Source: Trichobilharzia regenti
Lineage: Eukaryota > Platyhelminthes > Trematoda > Strigeidida > Schistosomatidae
Assembly (NCBI GenBank): GCA_944472135.2
Contig: OX235263.1
Coordinates: 17,157,517-17,221,516 of the forward strand
DNA length: 64,000 nucleotides
Reading direction: 5' to 3'
Shown: one piece after another, positions 31,000 to 41,542 of the stretch
Position numbering within the stretch: position 1 is the stretch's first letter
Layout of the letters: the number at the start of each line of letters is the position of its first letter
Translations under genes and position numbers: made by a program
The notes under the pieces: model-generated
What the model was told of the DNA's origin: nothing
Database searches by the model: none
Seen by the model: only the letters and a program-made list of their open reading frames with translations

Positions 31000-31839
31000 G
31001 GGAAATGGAACATATCACAGTTAAGATATCAAGTCAAGAAAGCCTCAACGACATGCGCACACGGCAAACTGTATGCACAGTATGTTCAACATGTACATTT
31101 AGCTTCATTCCTGTTTACGAAGATGTGACTACCTTGTTAACTGAGGTGAAGGATATTAAGTGGAAGAAGAAGCGCCTTTGCAAGTCTAAAACAGCTTTCT
31201 TGGCAGCAAAGGGAGTGAGAAACCGTAATATAGACTGCAGCGAAGTATGCACCTAGGAAAAGTCGTAAGTTATCGTGAAACTCACATCATAATTGTAATA
31301 TTTACAAAGCATCCACTGGCCCTGACGTATTTTACGTATGGATGTGTGGTCAGTCGACCTTCATATTTTCCATGGCGTTAGTTCCAGCGGATCAGCTTTA
31401 CAGTTGCACAGTCGACAGTGAATGTTACTGTTTTCGATGTATCGCTCACAAATAACTTAAATGTCTGCAATATCTCGTTGATATCTGTAAACCCTTCCCT
31501 TCTAGTGAGAGAAAATAAGACACTCCTTTCTCTTCTAAATCCATCAGTCACAACAAACTGATATAAAGGATATCTGTAATAAATTTGGACAAGAAATTAT
31601 ACCTTCTCGTACTGCAGCTTACCCCTATCTTATTCGTTTTATAAGTACAATCAATTCTAACTACTTCTTGAAACTTATGACAGAGGTCTGTCTTATCAAT
31701 ACGAGCGAAAATGATTTTCGATACGAAACCTGCATCGTCATGCAGAAGACTAAGTGGACTTGTCTGCCTCAGTCGATGAAGCAGGTTTTGTAAACTACCG
31801 ATTTCTATTTTACTGTCCCATTTATTTTGATACTACTTA
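31000..31839. other. stretch with one unassigned + ORF
   Basis: The + frame 30897-31256 carries CTVCSTCTF and LTEVKDIKWKKKRLCKSKTA, with no recognised domain. The remainder to 31839 shows no supported feature, although 31380-31840 may include the worn upstream part of the CR1-like fragment that follows. Confidence 0.3.
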
Positions 31840-32578
31840 CATTTATTTATCCTACGATTCGTTAACTCTTGCATCCTGCCTATTATTCTCTATTGTTCCC
31901 CCTTAGTTTTTCCTGGGCTACTGCAGAAAGACTATAACTTATTACGCAAGATGTTAAAGGTTGTCGGCAGGGTAAGCAACGTGCAACTTAACTAGATTGT
32001 TAATATTCTGCTGGACAGGCACTTGGACTCATGTGGAAAATAGGCTAAGTCCATTTCATCTAACTCACACCACCCTCTTCATTCACAACTCTCCCCTTGT
32101 ATCTCATCAGGCAGAACCACAAGCCTATATAGAAAAATATATGCTCGCACTAGAAAGTACAAAAACTCAACCATACCCTACTTAGCTCGTGTTTTGTGCG
32201 ATAAAGAAAGCATCAAGCGTGGTATCTATAACTTATTAAACAGTCGGTAGAACAACTTGATCTTGTCTCTCCAACTCGTATCATCTATAGGTACAACGTT
32301 TCCTTTCTTTCTTTTTTTTCTCTCTTTCTTTTTCTCTGTTATGTGCTTCTTTGTTTCTTTCTTCCGCTTACGCCAGTAAATGTGCTAGCATCTACTTTTT
32401 TAACACCTTCAATTTTGGCTTTGCCGACATGCCACAATGTTGTTGTCAAAACTAACTGAGATTACCCTTAATCTATGAAGAATTTTATTTACTGATAATG
32501 TACTAACTGGATGCAAAACTGTTGTAAAATGCTGAGAATTCCATTCTGTATCACAAGTACTGTTTTGGAATAAAGCAA

Positions 32579-32617
<39 letters not shown>

Positions 32618-32618
32618 C
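31840..32618 (+). mobile_element. CR1-like non-LTR retrotransposon, 3' fragment
   Basis: TTCGTTAACTCTTGCATCCTGCC and GGGCTACTGCAGAAAGACT align with the coding C-terminal part of the copy at 33459-34830 (GTCAACTCGTGCATCTTACCC). The 3' end, GCTGAGAATTCC, ATCACAAGTACTGTTTTGG, AATAAAGCAAATTATT and a (TTA)n run at 32578-32618, matches the end of that copy (34755-34830). Clade assignment rests on the RT of the longer relative. Confidence 0.6.
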
Positions 32619-32631
32619 AGAAGAACTTTGC

Positions 32632-32730
32632 CGAATTTCCCACGCGTTAAATCTATGATTTCATGGACATCAGTGTTCCTTTCAATAAACGGTTTTACAA
32701 CTGTCATTTCCTCTGATGACAGCCAACGTC
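32632..32730 (-). other. possible kinase-like exon fragment
   Basis: After the minus-strand acceptor-like GTATCTAG the frame reads RRWLSSEEMTVVKPFIERNT, then DVHEIIDLTRGKFGKVLLY before running into the (TTA)n tail of the adjacent repeat. RGKFGKV resembles the glycine loop of titin/MLCK-type kinases (GRGxFGxV) preceded by DVHEII. No second exon with a VAIK lysine or catalytic HRD was found nearby, so this may be coincidence. Confidence 0.2.
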
Positions 32731-33069
32731 TAGATACATCGGTGGACATGAAACTTGCTATGCATGGATTGTTATGCGCAGTTTGTTATCTTGTAAACTT
32801 TTGAACTTTAAAACTGTTAAAAATTTGCACGCACAGTCAACTTACCCTCTGTTTTAAAGTCAGCACCTTGGGAAGCACGTTTACCTCCAAAAGTTCATTC
32901 ATACTTCACAAACTCATATTCTCTAGGGCCGGATGGTTTTTTTTAATTTGAAGTAATCCTGTAGGATTGTGTGTTGGATTCCTTTCAAAGAAACTGTGAC
33001 AGTTAATAGGTAAAACGTATCGTCATGGTAGATTCAGAGTGACGACCATCTCCTTTTGTACACAGAGAA

Positions 33070-33408
33070 CTAGTTTATAAAGTCGAAATGTACAAGCCTC
33101 TGTAACTGCAAGCATCTTCCTGTTTCTTTGTCTGCTGACATCAGTGAATGATATGACAGTGTCGATGTCATGTTCTCATAGTCCACAAGATGCCTTGTTA
33201 CTGACCTTTTCGGCACTTTGAATTCAGCTGTTTTCAACCGCTTTGGCAAATGCTTCATAATGCAAGTAGACAATCGCTTTTCTGCATGACTTACGTATTT
33301 GCTTCCACAAACACACTCAAATTCGAGTTTATAAACCAGGTCTTTGTGTACAAAAGGAGATGACAATAAACTCATGATATCATTTGACGTATCTTCTTTA
33401 TTTACCAA
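33070..33408 (-). pseudogene. Penelope-like element, GIY-YIG endonuclease remnant
   Basis: The minus-strand frame reads FVHKDLVYKLEFECVCGSKY, then VSHAEKRLSTCIMKHLPKRL. The spacing Y-x-F-x-C-x-CG-x-x-YV ... ERRL ... EHLP parallels the PLE nucleases at 41201-41542 and 59513-59899, with the glycine of YIG and the EH pair altered. RT and upstream parts are missing. It ends at the (TA)n run at 33413-33458. Confidence 0.6.
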
Positions 33409-33409
33409 T

Positions 33410-33412
<3 letters not shown>

Positions 33413-33458
<46 letters not shown>
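33413..33458. repeat. (TA)n microsatellite
   Basis: About 23 TA units at the junction between the PLE remnant and the CR1-like fragment. Confidence 0.9.
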
Positions 33459-33461
<3 letters not shown>

Positions 33462-34830
33462 AGGGGAAGTTGTCCACTTCATTGCTTACTGTTACTGGCG
33501 TCACTCAAGGCTATGTGCTTTCTCCTTTTTTGTGTTTTCTTTCTTCTTGGATGACTTGCCTCACTCTGATGAAATGAACTTTGTTAAGTGTGCAGACGAT
33601 TTAACTGTTTCAATGTCCGTTAACTCCCAGCTAGACTGTATTAAGATGAACAGATTTCTTTCAGAAGTTAGCAAATGGTGGTCTTCGTCTAACGTTCTTA
33701 AACTAAATCCTTCCAAATGTCAGACTGTTAATTTCAGTTTCAGATGTAAAAGAAAGTCAAATGAAGTTGTTAATTCCTATGATGATTGTAAAATTGATGA
33801 TATTGATGATATAGAAATCAGGTCTGACGTTTAGTGTCTTGGACTAATTCTTTCTTCTGACTAATCCTGGTCATCCCATGTCTTAGCGATTTCCAGAAAA
33901 TATTTCGTCTGACTTTTTACGTTAAGAAGTTAAGGCACTCAGGCATAACCAAACCACTCCTCTTACAGTTTGTCAACTCGTGCATCTTACCCATTCTTCG
34001 TTACTGTTCACCCTTGTTCTTCTCTGGATTGCTTAAAAAAGACTATGTCATACTTCGTAGAGCTCTGAATAGTGTCAGTAGAGCGAGTGATGGTAACCTG
34101 TTGGGCCATATCGTTGACATAGTCGCTGTTAGACACTTGATTTCATGCAATAAATTTGCTAATGGGATTTTGTCAGACTGTGAACAATCTACATTACCAG
34201 CAGCTCCAACTTTATATCTCCTCCTCAAGTAAAACAAGAAGTTATTTCAAACGACTTTATTCATTCACATCTAAGTATAAAAATTTCACGATACCATATT
34301 TGGTACGTATTCTTTTGTGTAATGAAAATAGTGTCAGGTATGAACTACCTAACTAACTAACCTTCTTACCACCAAGTTTTATTGTTATTATTCTTCTTGT
34401 ATTTGTAATCCTCTCACTTTTGATGTAAACATCATTTAAGCTTTGTAATAGTTATCATTTTTTTGTCTTTTCCCTCACCATGCTTTATCAATAGAACATT
34501 AGATTCAGTACCTGGTAACATGCTAAAATTTCCATATTGGCTGTGTCGACATTACTGTTTGAAACACACCCACTATTATTATTATTATTATTACAATTAT
34601 TATTATTAGTAGTAGTATAGTTATTATTCTCATTTTGTACTTTGCACATTTTTGACTTTATTCCTACTGCAAATGTGAACAAATTCCTCTGACTAATTTC
34701 GTTTTAATTTTATTTATATTTTGAGTAAATTAGATGCAATATTGTGACAAATGCTGAAAATTCCACGCTATATTATAAGTATTGTTTTTGGAATAAAGCA
34801 GATTATTACTATTATTATTATTATTATTAC
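33459..34830 (+). mobile_element. CR1-like non-LTR retrotransposon, RT and 3' end, frameshifted
   Basis: RT pieces in shifting frames: VTGVTQGYVLSPFLC (33489-33533), FVKCADDLTVSMSVN (33581-33625; CADD replaces YADD), SEVSKWWSSSNVLKLNPSKC, then VNSCILPILRY-like remains near 33970 and RRALNSVSRASDGNL at 34050-34095. The non-coding 3' end runs through a poly-TTA patch (34575-34600) to AATAAAGCAGATTATTAC and (ATT)n at 34800-34830. Compared with the copy at 47545 it is from a different, more divergent family. Confidence 0.7.
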
Positions 34831-34904
34831 ATGTTCGATTCTTCTCTGTTCAAATCCGTATCTGTTAGAGAAAAGCGAAGGTTAACGTTATGCACTATTG
34901 TTAA

Positions 34905-35176
34905 ATGTATATTATGAATGTACTTAGCACACAAGTACTGCGGTTAGAGCTGTTTGCACTCCAAAATTGTAAACAACATTTTACGTTTATGTTTACGTCC
35001 CGAATCGGAGTCATGAGAAAAACAATAAGAAAGCCTTACCTTGGGGAACTCAACAACCTAATCACAGCAGACTTAGTGTGTGTGTGTGCCAATACTATTC
35101 GCAGACACATAGAGATAACTTTGTAGGCAACAATCACAAGCAGTACAATATAACCTTCAACAAGAGGGACCAATCA
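34905..35176 (+). repeat. dispersed repeat family D, copy 3, left part
   Basis: AGAGCTGTTTGCACTCC, AACATTTTACGTTTATGTTTACG, CTCAACAACCTAATCACAG and AACCTTCAACAAGAGGG match copy 1 (2765-3180). The unit is cut here and resumes at 35686. Confidence 0.7.
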
Positions 35177-35685
35177 GATTCAGATTTATTGGTTGAGGAT
35201 AGAAGGCTTGGAGCCTATGTTAATCCTTTTCTAGAAGATTTCTGTGGTTGTCCAAACCCTTCTTGAACGAATCAGTTGAGGTTGCAGACACCACTTCTTC
35301 TGGGAGTCGGTTCCAAGAGTTTATGACTCGATGTGAGAACCAGTACTCAACAGTAATATGATTTCTCCTTGGCTTTTGAACTTTCCTTCTATGTCCTCTC
35401 AGGTGTTCCGACCTGGTGGGAAGGAAAAGAGAGAATAGGTTAGGTCCGTAGTCATTATTTACAATTTTAAACATTGTGATTAAATCTCCTCTCTGCCTAC
35501 GGTATGACAGGGAGAAGATATTTAAACTATCTAGTCTTTCCTCGTATGATAAGTTAGCTATGCCGTGAACCATACGTGTTGCCTTCCTTTGAACACTTTC
35601 TAGAATGTGTGAATCCCCTTTTAGACAAGGACTGGCGGCCTGGATGCATTTTTCCAGTCTTGACCTAACCAGAGATGTGTATAAG
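35177..35685 (-). mobile_element. CR1-like non-LTR retrotransposon, 3' fragment nested in repeat D
   Basis: The minus-strand frame 35573-35220 encodes NLSYEERLDSLNIFSLSYRR, TRSEHLRGHRRKVQKPRRNH, WNRLPEEVVSATSTDSFKKG and ends NLLEKD, almost identical to the C-terminus of the copy at 47545-48474. After the stop it has AACCAATAAATCTGAATCTG, an ATCTGA short-repeat 3' end as CR1-like elements often have. 5' truncation falls near 35685 (GAGATGTGTATAAGGA). Repeat D continues on both sides. Confidence 0.85.
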
Positions 35686-35900
35686 GAAGAAGCTGTTTCT
35701 CTGCTAAATTAACGCCAATAATAATGTACATGAAAATCTGTAAATATCTGTTGATTTTCTCAATAGGTAAGTAAGCACATTATCACTCAGGCACTTTCGG
35801 GACTCATACTGTTGTGAGAGGAGTTGTCTGCAAGCCAAAATTGTATGCAACAATTTACGTCCTGGATAGGGGTCACGAGATAAACCAGTAGCAATTATTA
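35686..35900 (+). repeat. dispersed repeat family D, copy 3, right part
   Basis: AGCTGTTTCTCTGCTAAATTAACG and GTAAATATCTGTTGATTTTC match copy 1 after its TTCTCTGCTA. A second repeat-like start (GAGAGGAGTTGTCTGCAAGCC, CAACAATTTACGTCC) follows near 35815-35870, as if another D unit began in tandem. Confidence 0.65.
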
Positions 35901-35909
35901 TTATTATTC

Positions 35910-36235
35910 CCTTAGGCTCTGAGTAGGACATATGGCCTCAACATCTCATCTATATTTCATCCTGTCCTCTACAGTCGTCTTTATCTGGTCCCACAATTGA
36001 TTTTTAGCTACCATTCTCTCTCCACAATATCTCCCCCAATCGCACAGCCGGTAAACTCGCACAACTCGGCGTTTCCCATTTGGTGTTGCACTTGAGGCCT
36101 ACTTGGTACCGTGATGCCAGTCAACAGTCTCCTCAGAGTGTGTGTGTGTATGTGTATATGTCTAGTCCATCTCATTTTTCCTCGGAACATTTTTTGGGAA
36201 ACAGATTTTTGGTTTGTTCGTTTTCAGAGATTCCT
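35910..36235 (-). repeat. unclassified repeat-like segment
   Basis: On the minus strand a broken frame includes FRGKMRWTRHI and CEFTGCAIGGDIVERE. A (GT)n patch at 36140-36160 interrupts it. It may be a fragment of another non-LTR element, but no motif settles this. Confidence 0.3.
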
Positions 36236-36336
36236 ATTGCTAATTAATCCCTTCTATCTGGCTATCTGATCTTCGATATGCAGCCAGAGAGGGCGGCTAT
36301 TCGATAAAAGTCTTTAAAAAATCAAAACAAGTGATT

Positions 36337-36379
36337 CAGCGAAGAGACTCTTTTCAACAACGAATTTATCATCAAGCTG
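36337..36379 (-). ncRNA. hammerhead-like motif at PLE left end
   Basis: Reverse complement of the motif at 36942-36984: CAGC, TTGATGA, 13 nt, GAAA, AAGA/TCTT stem III, TTC, GCTG. The TTGATGA core has U for C at its first position and stem II is weak. Confidence 0.45.
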
Positions 36380-36941
36380 TACAGTCGTATATATATGGTT
36401 TTCAAGAAGTTATATCGGGTGAGGGAATTAAATCTTAGGTCTTAATCCCTCTATGCTAAAATATGATAATCCCCAATCATATTTTAGCTCTACCAATTTT
36501 TCATTTTTTCATTTTGTCTATTCCGTTTGTATACTCTTCCTTTATTATGTCAATTGTTACTATTAGTACCCTCACTTCGAGCTGTCCCCGGTATTATTTC
36601 ACTTGTTCCACTTGTCATTCTATATCAATTGTTTTTTACAACGATAAATTCTATGCTATTAAATTTCACACAATATTACGTAACGTTTTAGTTTTATTCG
36701 ATTTGTCTACTAATCCTATAATTGCACATCCTTTTTCAAGTTCTATCCATCCTATGAATTATTCTACATATGACATTAATTTGCTTTGCCACTTGACATT
36801 TAACTACGATTATAATCACAAACATTTTAGTTTTAATTGAACTTCATATGATTATTGTTATTATTATTTTATGCATTCACACCTAAGATTCAATTCCCCC
36901 ACCGGATATAACTTCTGAAAAACCATATATATACGACTGTA

Positions 36942-36984
36942 CAGCTTGATGATAAATTCGTTGTTGAAAAGAGTCTCTTCGCTG
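36942..36984 (+). ncRNA. hammerhead-like motif at PLE right end
   Basis: CAGC (36942-36945) pairs with GCTG (36981-36984). TTGATGA at 36946-36952 and GAAA at 36966-36969 occupy the core positions. Stem III is AAGA/TCTT around GTC, and TTC precedes the cleavage point at 36980/36981. Stem II pairs poorly. Confidence 0.45.
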
Positions 36985-37109
36985 AATCACTTGTTTTGAT
37001 TTTCTAAATGTTACAATGGGAATTTTCCATGAGTTAAAAAAAGTCTTTAACCCGTTCGAAATGGCTTTGGTGACATCCAGTCGCCTATCCATACAGAAGA
37101 ACTGACTTT

Positions 37110-37860
37110 ATATTAGTGTTGAAAAAGAGAATTTTTTTTGTATGCAAAGTACAGTAGATTTCTTCAAGACTGAGTGGAACTGCATTAATCCACATTGAAT
37201 AAGTATAGCGAAGTAAAAAAACACACATTTTCTTTTCAACTACTCACAAGTAGTATGATCAGAACTTGAAAACATTTATTTAGTTGTACGTCAGTCGACC
37301 ATCATGAGAATAAAAAGTTATTTTCAAGAGTTGTTTGTTTTGTAAGGATAGGATTTGTTTTTCGGGTTTGACCACGGATTGATATCAGTTAGAGAACTTT
37401 TGAAAACTAGCTGGTGGGGGGGTACTGAAACACTGTCTCATTCTAGTTTGGAAATCATCGGCTGTACGCACCCAGTTCCCCTTTGAGAAACAAAAAGTAA
37501 ATTGTAGTGCATGAAAAATGTGTGAAAATTATGGGTAATTTTACGCAATCGATAACGTGATGAACAGTTATTTGGATATAGATGTAATTGAAGAGAAACA
37601 AGATCATGAAGAACTGAGAGCTGGTCACCAAGAAATGACACTGAATTTTTTTATGAAACAAATCAAGAAGAGGAAATTGAGAAGGAGTAGTAAGTAAGAA
37701 AGCCTGGATGAAACATCTTTGTAGACAAGGTCCAATATTTCCACTGTGGATGACAAAAGTTTCGGCTGTATGAAGAATGTGTAGGTGAAATCATTTTGAC
37801 CGCCTCGATCCTACTATATATACGACTCTAAATTAAAACAAATGAATTTAATTTGTGGAT
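37110..37860. other. non-coding stretch, nothing recognised
   Basis: AT-rich sequence. The small minus-strand ORFs here show no recognised domain. Confidence 0.4.
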
Positions 37861-38020
37861 GGTGACCAGCAGTGGAATCCAGGATGCGCATTTGGGACTC
37901 GTCATCCGGATGTACCTGTATTTCCCAGTGAGTGATGATGTCCCCATCGAGGCTCGAACCCGGTATCCTTAGTTTCAAACGCCAAAGCCTTATCCCGTAG
38001 ACCACTTGGGTCACGAGAGC
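37861..38020 (-). repeat. Smalpha-like SINE with truncated hammerhead, left half of inverted pair
   Basis: Minus strand: A-box-like GTGGTCTACGGGATAAGGC, B-box GGGTTCGAGCC, then GATGACGAGTCCCAAATGCGC, ATCCTGGATTCCACTGCTGG. Relative to the known Smalpha hammerhead layout, the second half of stem II and the GAAA are deleted between CCCAAAT and GCGCATCC. Confidence 0.7.
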
Positions 38021-38155
38021 CACCTCTTGTGCAACGGGGCACTGGGTTCGAGCCTCGGCGGGGACATCATCAGTCACTGGGAAGTGCAGGTACATCCAGA
38101 TGAGGAGTCCCAAATGCGCATCCTGGATTCCACTGCTAGCCACTATCCACAAATT
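38021..38155 (+). repeat. Smalpha-like SINE with truncated hammerhead, right half of inverted pair
   Basis: B-box GGGTTCGAGCC at 38045-38055, CATCATCAGTCACTGGGAAG, GGTACATCCAGATGAGGAG, TCCCAAATGCGC and TCCTGGATTCCACTGCTAGCC. It carries the same deletion of GAAA as its inverted partner, so both halves descend from one already-damaged source. Confidence 0.7.
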
Positions 38156-38159
38156 AAAT

Positions 38160-39350
38160 TCTAATTAAATGTCCAGACGTTGTCGAAGCATCTGCACAAG
38201 AAGCCAACATGTCAACATGAGACCGAGCACTTCGGTCCAATCAATCGACGGGAAAATCTGAAATTCAATTGAAGCAAATGAGTGTTTTAGAAATTTACTA
38301 AATTCACAGGTGTTAAGTTCACTGTGTCATGAACGCGAATCGCCTAGAAAACCAAAGTAAAGGTTAATAAGCGTGGCACAGCTTGGTTTAAAGTCAATGC
38401 TTAATAATGAGTATTCATGACCAACCAATGAAGTCCAATGAGCGACATACGTGATGACTGTTGAACTGCATCACGAACTGGAAAAGGTTGGGAATCATGG
38501 TTGACTAGGTTCCAGTCCGTTCGCTAAATAATAATGTGTCCTCACTGTATACTGGTAGTGTTGAGGTTGATCTCTTGGGGGAATGTGAGTGAGTAATGGT
38601 ACAAACTATCTGTCAAACTAGAATGAAATAGCTAATCATTGCTTCTTGGTGATTACTTTTTTTTCAACTGTTAAAGACTCAGGATAAATGAAGCTTCAAT
38701 GTATATATATCTGTACCCCGAGTGGTAGTAACTGCACATAGCATTGACTCAAAGACCTGCAGTGTTCAGGAAGACTATTCTCGTATGCCTTATCATATTC
38801 GAAAGTTCGTTTGAGTAATGACTGGACTAAAAGCAGCTACCATTATAGTGTAAGGTGACTGACTGCACTATAATGAGTCTTTGATGACGAAGTCATAGTG
38901 CTACAACACAGTAGAGATGTAATAGCAGTAAATCAGCTACGCTGCCTCTCCATTCTAAAGACAGTGACTTTAAAAGGTCGACCCAGAAAATTGTACATTC
39001 CCACTGAAGCTGCGGTAGTCTATAGATGACGGTAAGATACTCACTCATAAGGATACTCAATAAGCAACTCAAACAGGCTATTTGTGATTATTCAAATTGG
39101 GCAGTTTCCCCCTAGTCCCTACGGTGATCCAAGAAGAAATCAACTTCCATAGTGTAAGCAGCCACAAAGTAATGGTAACTCAGACATTCACATAAGCACA
39201 CAAGAATTGTCCACCTTCATCCACTTTTCACTATTAATACTATTTCACACCTTGGGCACTGCAGCTTATTTTAACTCTGTGACCAATTATTAGTGGCTCG
39301 AACCGGGAAAACTCTGCTGATTCTTTCTTAAAACCATGCTACTTACTGAC
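38160..39350. other. long stretch without a recognised feature
   Basis: No exon, repeat copy or RNA gene could be supported in nearly 1.2 kb. It ends at the A/T-rich tail of the SINE at 39355. Confidence 0.4.
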
Positions 39351-39354
39351 TTAA

Positions 39355-39560
39355 AATTTTTATTTTTATTTATTTTTATTTTTGATTACAGCTTGATTCT
39401 ACACTGTATTTTTGGTACTAGTATGGAATTTTCAGCATGGATATCGGTAGCCTAAATTTTTCAGGCCGACAATAGATATCGGGTGTGCGTCGGCAGGGGA
39501 TCGAACCTCGGACTATGTGCATGGTCGGTGAGAGTCCTAACCACTGTGCCACTGACTCAC
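39355..39560 (-). repeat. tRNA-derived SINE, family T1 (tail b)
   Basis: Minus strand: head with the complement of GTGCCACTGACTCAC, B-box (GGTTCGATCCC as its complement near 39498), tail b (GATATCTATTGTCGGCC, AAATTCCATACTAG, CAAGCTGTAATCAAAAAT) and an A-rich end near 39355-39385. Confidence 0.8.
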
Positions 39561-40039
39561 ATATCGGGGCATTCAACGTCAGGACTCTTTACTGAGTCGT
39601 AAAACAGACTTTACTAGTCAGAACTATGGCATTTCGGCCTATGGATGTGTGTGTTGTGTTTTGGAGGCACACATACAAGCAAGACCCAAGCGTATTTATA
39701 CACTTAATCCCATCCTACCAATACAAGAAAATAAGAAATTCACTTTACGGATGTCAGAAGATTTGATTTTTCGGCCACCACGCATAAAATTGTTGATATC
39801 ACAAAAACATTGAGCTCTAGAGCTAAAGAATTCCTACTTGACTGGATTTCCGTGTGTGTGTGTGTGTGTGTGTGCATATGTATGTGCGCTGCTTGGCTGG
39901 GAGGATTCTCTATAAGGAGAAGAGATACTTGGTGATGTCATTCCATGATCTTCGCCGACACAGCAACTGACTTCAGGTCAGATGAAGTAAAGGATGATTT
40001 CTATCAAAAGCTGCCTAGGGTTCTGAGAAAATCAAAACG
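39555..40039 (+). mobile_element. RTE-A retrotransposon, endonuclease part, interrupted by a PLE
   Basis: HIGAFNVRTL at 39562-39591 is the N-terminal APE endonuclease motif. QDPSVFIHL near 39680 and SDEVKDDFYQKL near 39970-40008 match RTE-A 59913-63662. The coding frame is broken. It stops at TCAAAACG (40032-40039) and resumes at 41795. Confidence 0.75.
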
Positions 40040-40344
40040 ATTAGTTCCCGTTAAGAATTTCGACAAAGCAATAAGAAGACGTAGTGTATCTGAAACGTAT
40101 AATGTATTGGCGCAACACATTTCGAACATTCTGGTCATACACGTACTTGTCAAACACAGTTTTTATAGAAGGCATGAATAATTACAATACATGTCAGATT
40201 GTGTACAGGTCAAGGTCACAAATAATGGGTAGGGAGACGCAAAAGGTGTGGGTAAGAAAGAGAAAAAGCAAGGAAAAGAAGGGGTTGAAAATATTATGAA
40301 GTAAATTGGTCCTCGGTTCTAACTTGGATTACCAAGGCAGGTTT

Positions 40345-41020
40345 ATTATTATTATTATTATATCCTTTAATTCCTAGAGGAACATAGGGCTTCAACCAAA
40401 CGTCTCCATTGCGTTCGGTTCTCTGCCAACGTTTTCACTCCGCTCCAAGTCTGCCCACATGCTTTCATTTTCCCCTCACATGACCTCCTCCAACTCAACC
40501 CACTCTCGAACTGACGACCAATTCGCTGCTTCACTTTCGGGTTCCACTCGAACAATGACTTGTCTAGTGATGTCACTTGATGGTTTGTTTCCTCAGAGTA
40601 TAGCCAACCAATCCATCTCCATTTCTTCCTGCCTATTTGTCACACAATCGGTTCCTGTTGGGTTAGTTCGCACGTTGCCAGAGATACCTGTTGCTGCTCT
40701 TTTCTGGCTGGCCATCTGATCTTGAGTAGTATTGAGTGAAGACAACTGTTAATGAAGGTCTGAAGTTTATTTGAGATGCTCTTTATGACGCGCAATGCAA
40801 GTCTCTGATCCTTGTAAGTAGCACTGACTTCAAATTGGAGTTGAAAATCCGGAACTTATTTTTGATCCTGAGTGCTGTTGACCTACACACAGACTTAAGA
40901 GTACTGAAAGCCTGTCTTGTTTTTCCGATTCTGACTTTTATATCCTCGTCAGTTCCTGGTGCCTGTATTTGAAACGATGTTTTCCAGGTGGGTGGTTAAA
41001 GGAGGTTGTTTCTTTCAGGT
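40345..41020 (-). mobile_element. RTE-B non-LTR retrotransposon, 5'-truncated, nested in PLE
   Basis: On the minus strand: ERNNLL-type start (ACCTGAAAGAAACAACCTCC), KVRIGKTRQAFSTLKSVCRS, FINSCLHSILLKIRWPARK, GRKKWRWIGW, LDKSLFEWNPK, then the end EALCSSRN and a 3' tail of (TAATAA)n at 40345-40362. Stops interrupt it. Related copies are at 10616, 45093 and 55772. Confidence 0.8.
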
Positions 41021-41200
41021 GATAACAAATAACTTTTGGACACATAAGACAGGTTTAAGTCTTTTTAGGGCTAAGGCTTCAATGAATTTAAGTATGTGGC
41101 CCAACCTTGTTTTATATATGGGCTTAAAGGCATTATTAAAACCAACCTTATGACTTGTATCTATAATATGCTTCGCTATAGATGATGTTGGACATCTGTT

Positions 41201-41542
41201 TCAGGGGTCAGTTGTGTCTGGCGATTTTATTTGTTGTTGCAGCCATTTTGGAATGTGTTCTGTAGCCCTAACATGCAGAGACCGATGGGTCCTCCTTAGG
41301 TACGTGTCTCCACATATACATGTAAACTGATAAACACAGTGGGATGTGACGCTATCGTTCGGATAATGTGAGGGTTTACAGGACAGTGTAGTTCTCGTTT
41401 TCTCTATGAAGATAAGTTCACGTGTATAATAGGTTCTATTAATTGCAGCCTTGAGTCTTTGTCTAGTGACTAGACTTTGTTGATCACCTCTGAACGGTAA
41501 GGATATGTAAACATCCTTTTTGTCAGCTGATTGGATTGACAC
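41201..41542 (-). pseudogene. Penelope-like element, GIY-YIG endonuclease region
   Basis: The 113-codon frame reads DVYISLPFRGDQQSLVTRQR, then CVYQFTCICGDTYLRRTHRS and LHVRATEHIPKWL. Y-x-F-x-C-x-CG-x-x-YLRRT in place of YIGRT alters the nuclease glycine. The upstream segment is the RT-nuclease linker seen also at 54864-55067 (DVYIKLPYMGHQSSLITRQR). The frame stops early (DTTDP) and the C-terminus continues in another frame. Confidence 0.75.

Larger units (their letters stand above)
36317..37039 (+). mobile_element. Penelope-like element relic: inverted ends around non-coding core
   Basis: The ends 36320-36425 and 36890-37005 are near-perfect reverse complements and each carries a hammerhead-like motif (36337-36379 minus, 36942-36984 plus). 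AAAAGTCTTTA occurs at 36306-36316 and 37040-37050 as an 11-bp target duplication. The middle resembles the AT-rich 3' non-coding part of the PLE at 42770-44409 and has no RT or nuclease. The 125-codon ORF at 36463-36840 is simple AT-rich sequence. Confidence 0.7.

Noticed and set aside
36463..36840. A 125-codon AT-rich plus-strand ORF
   Set aside because: It lies within the non-coding core of a PLE relic, has no motif and has strongly biased composition.
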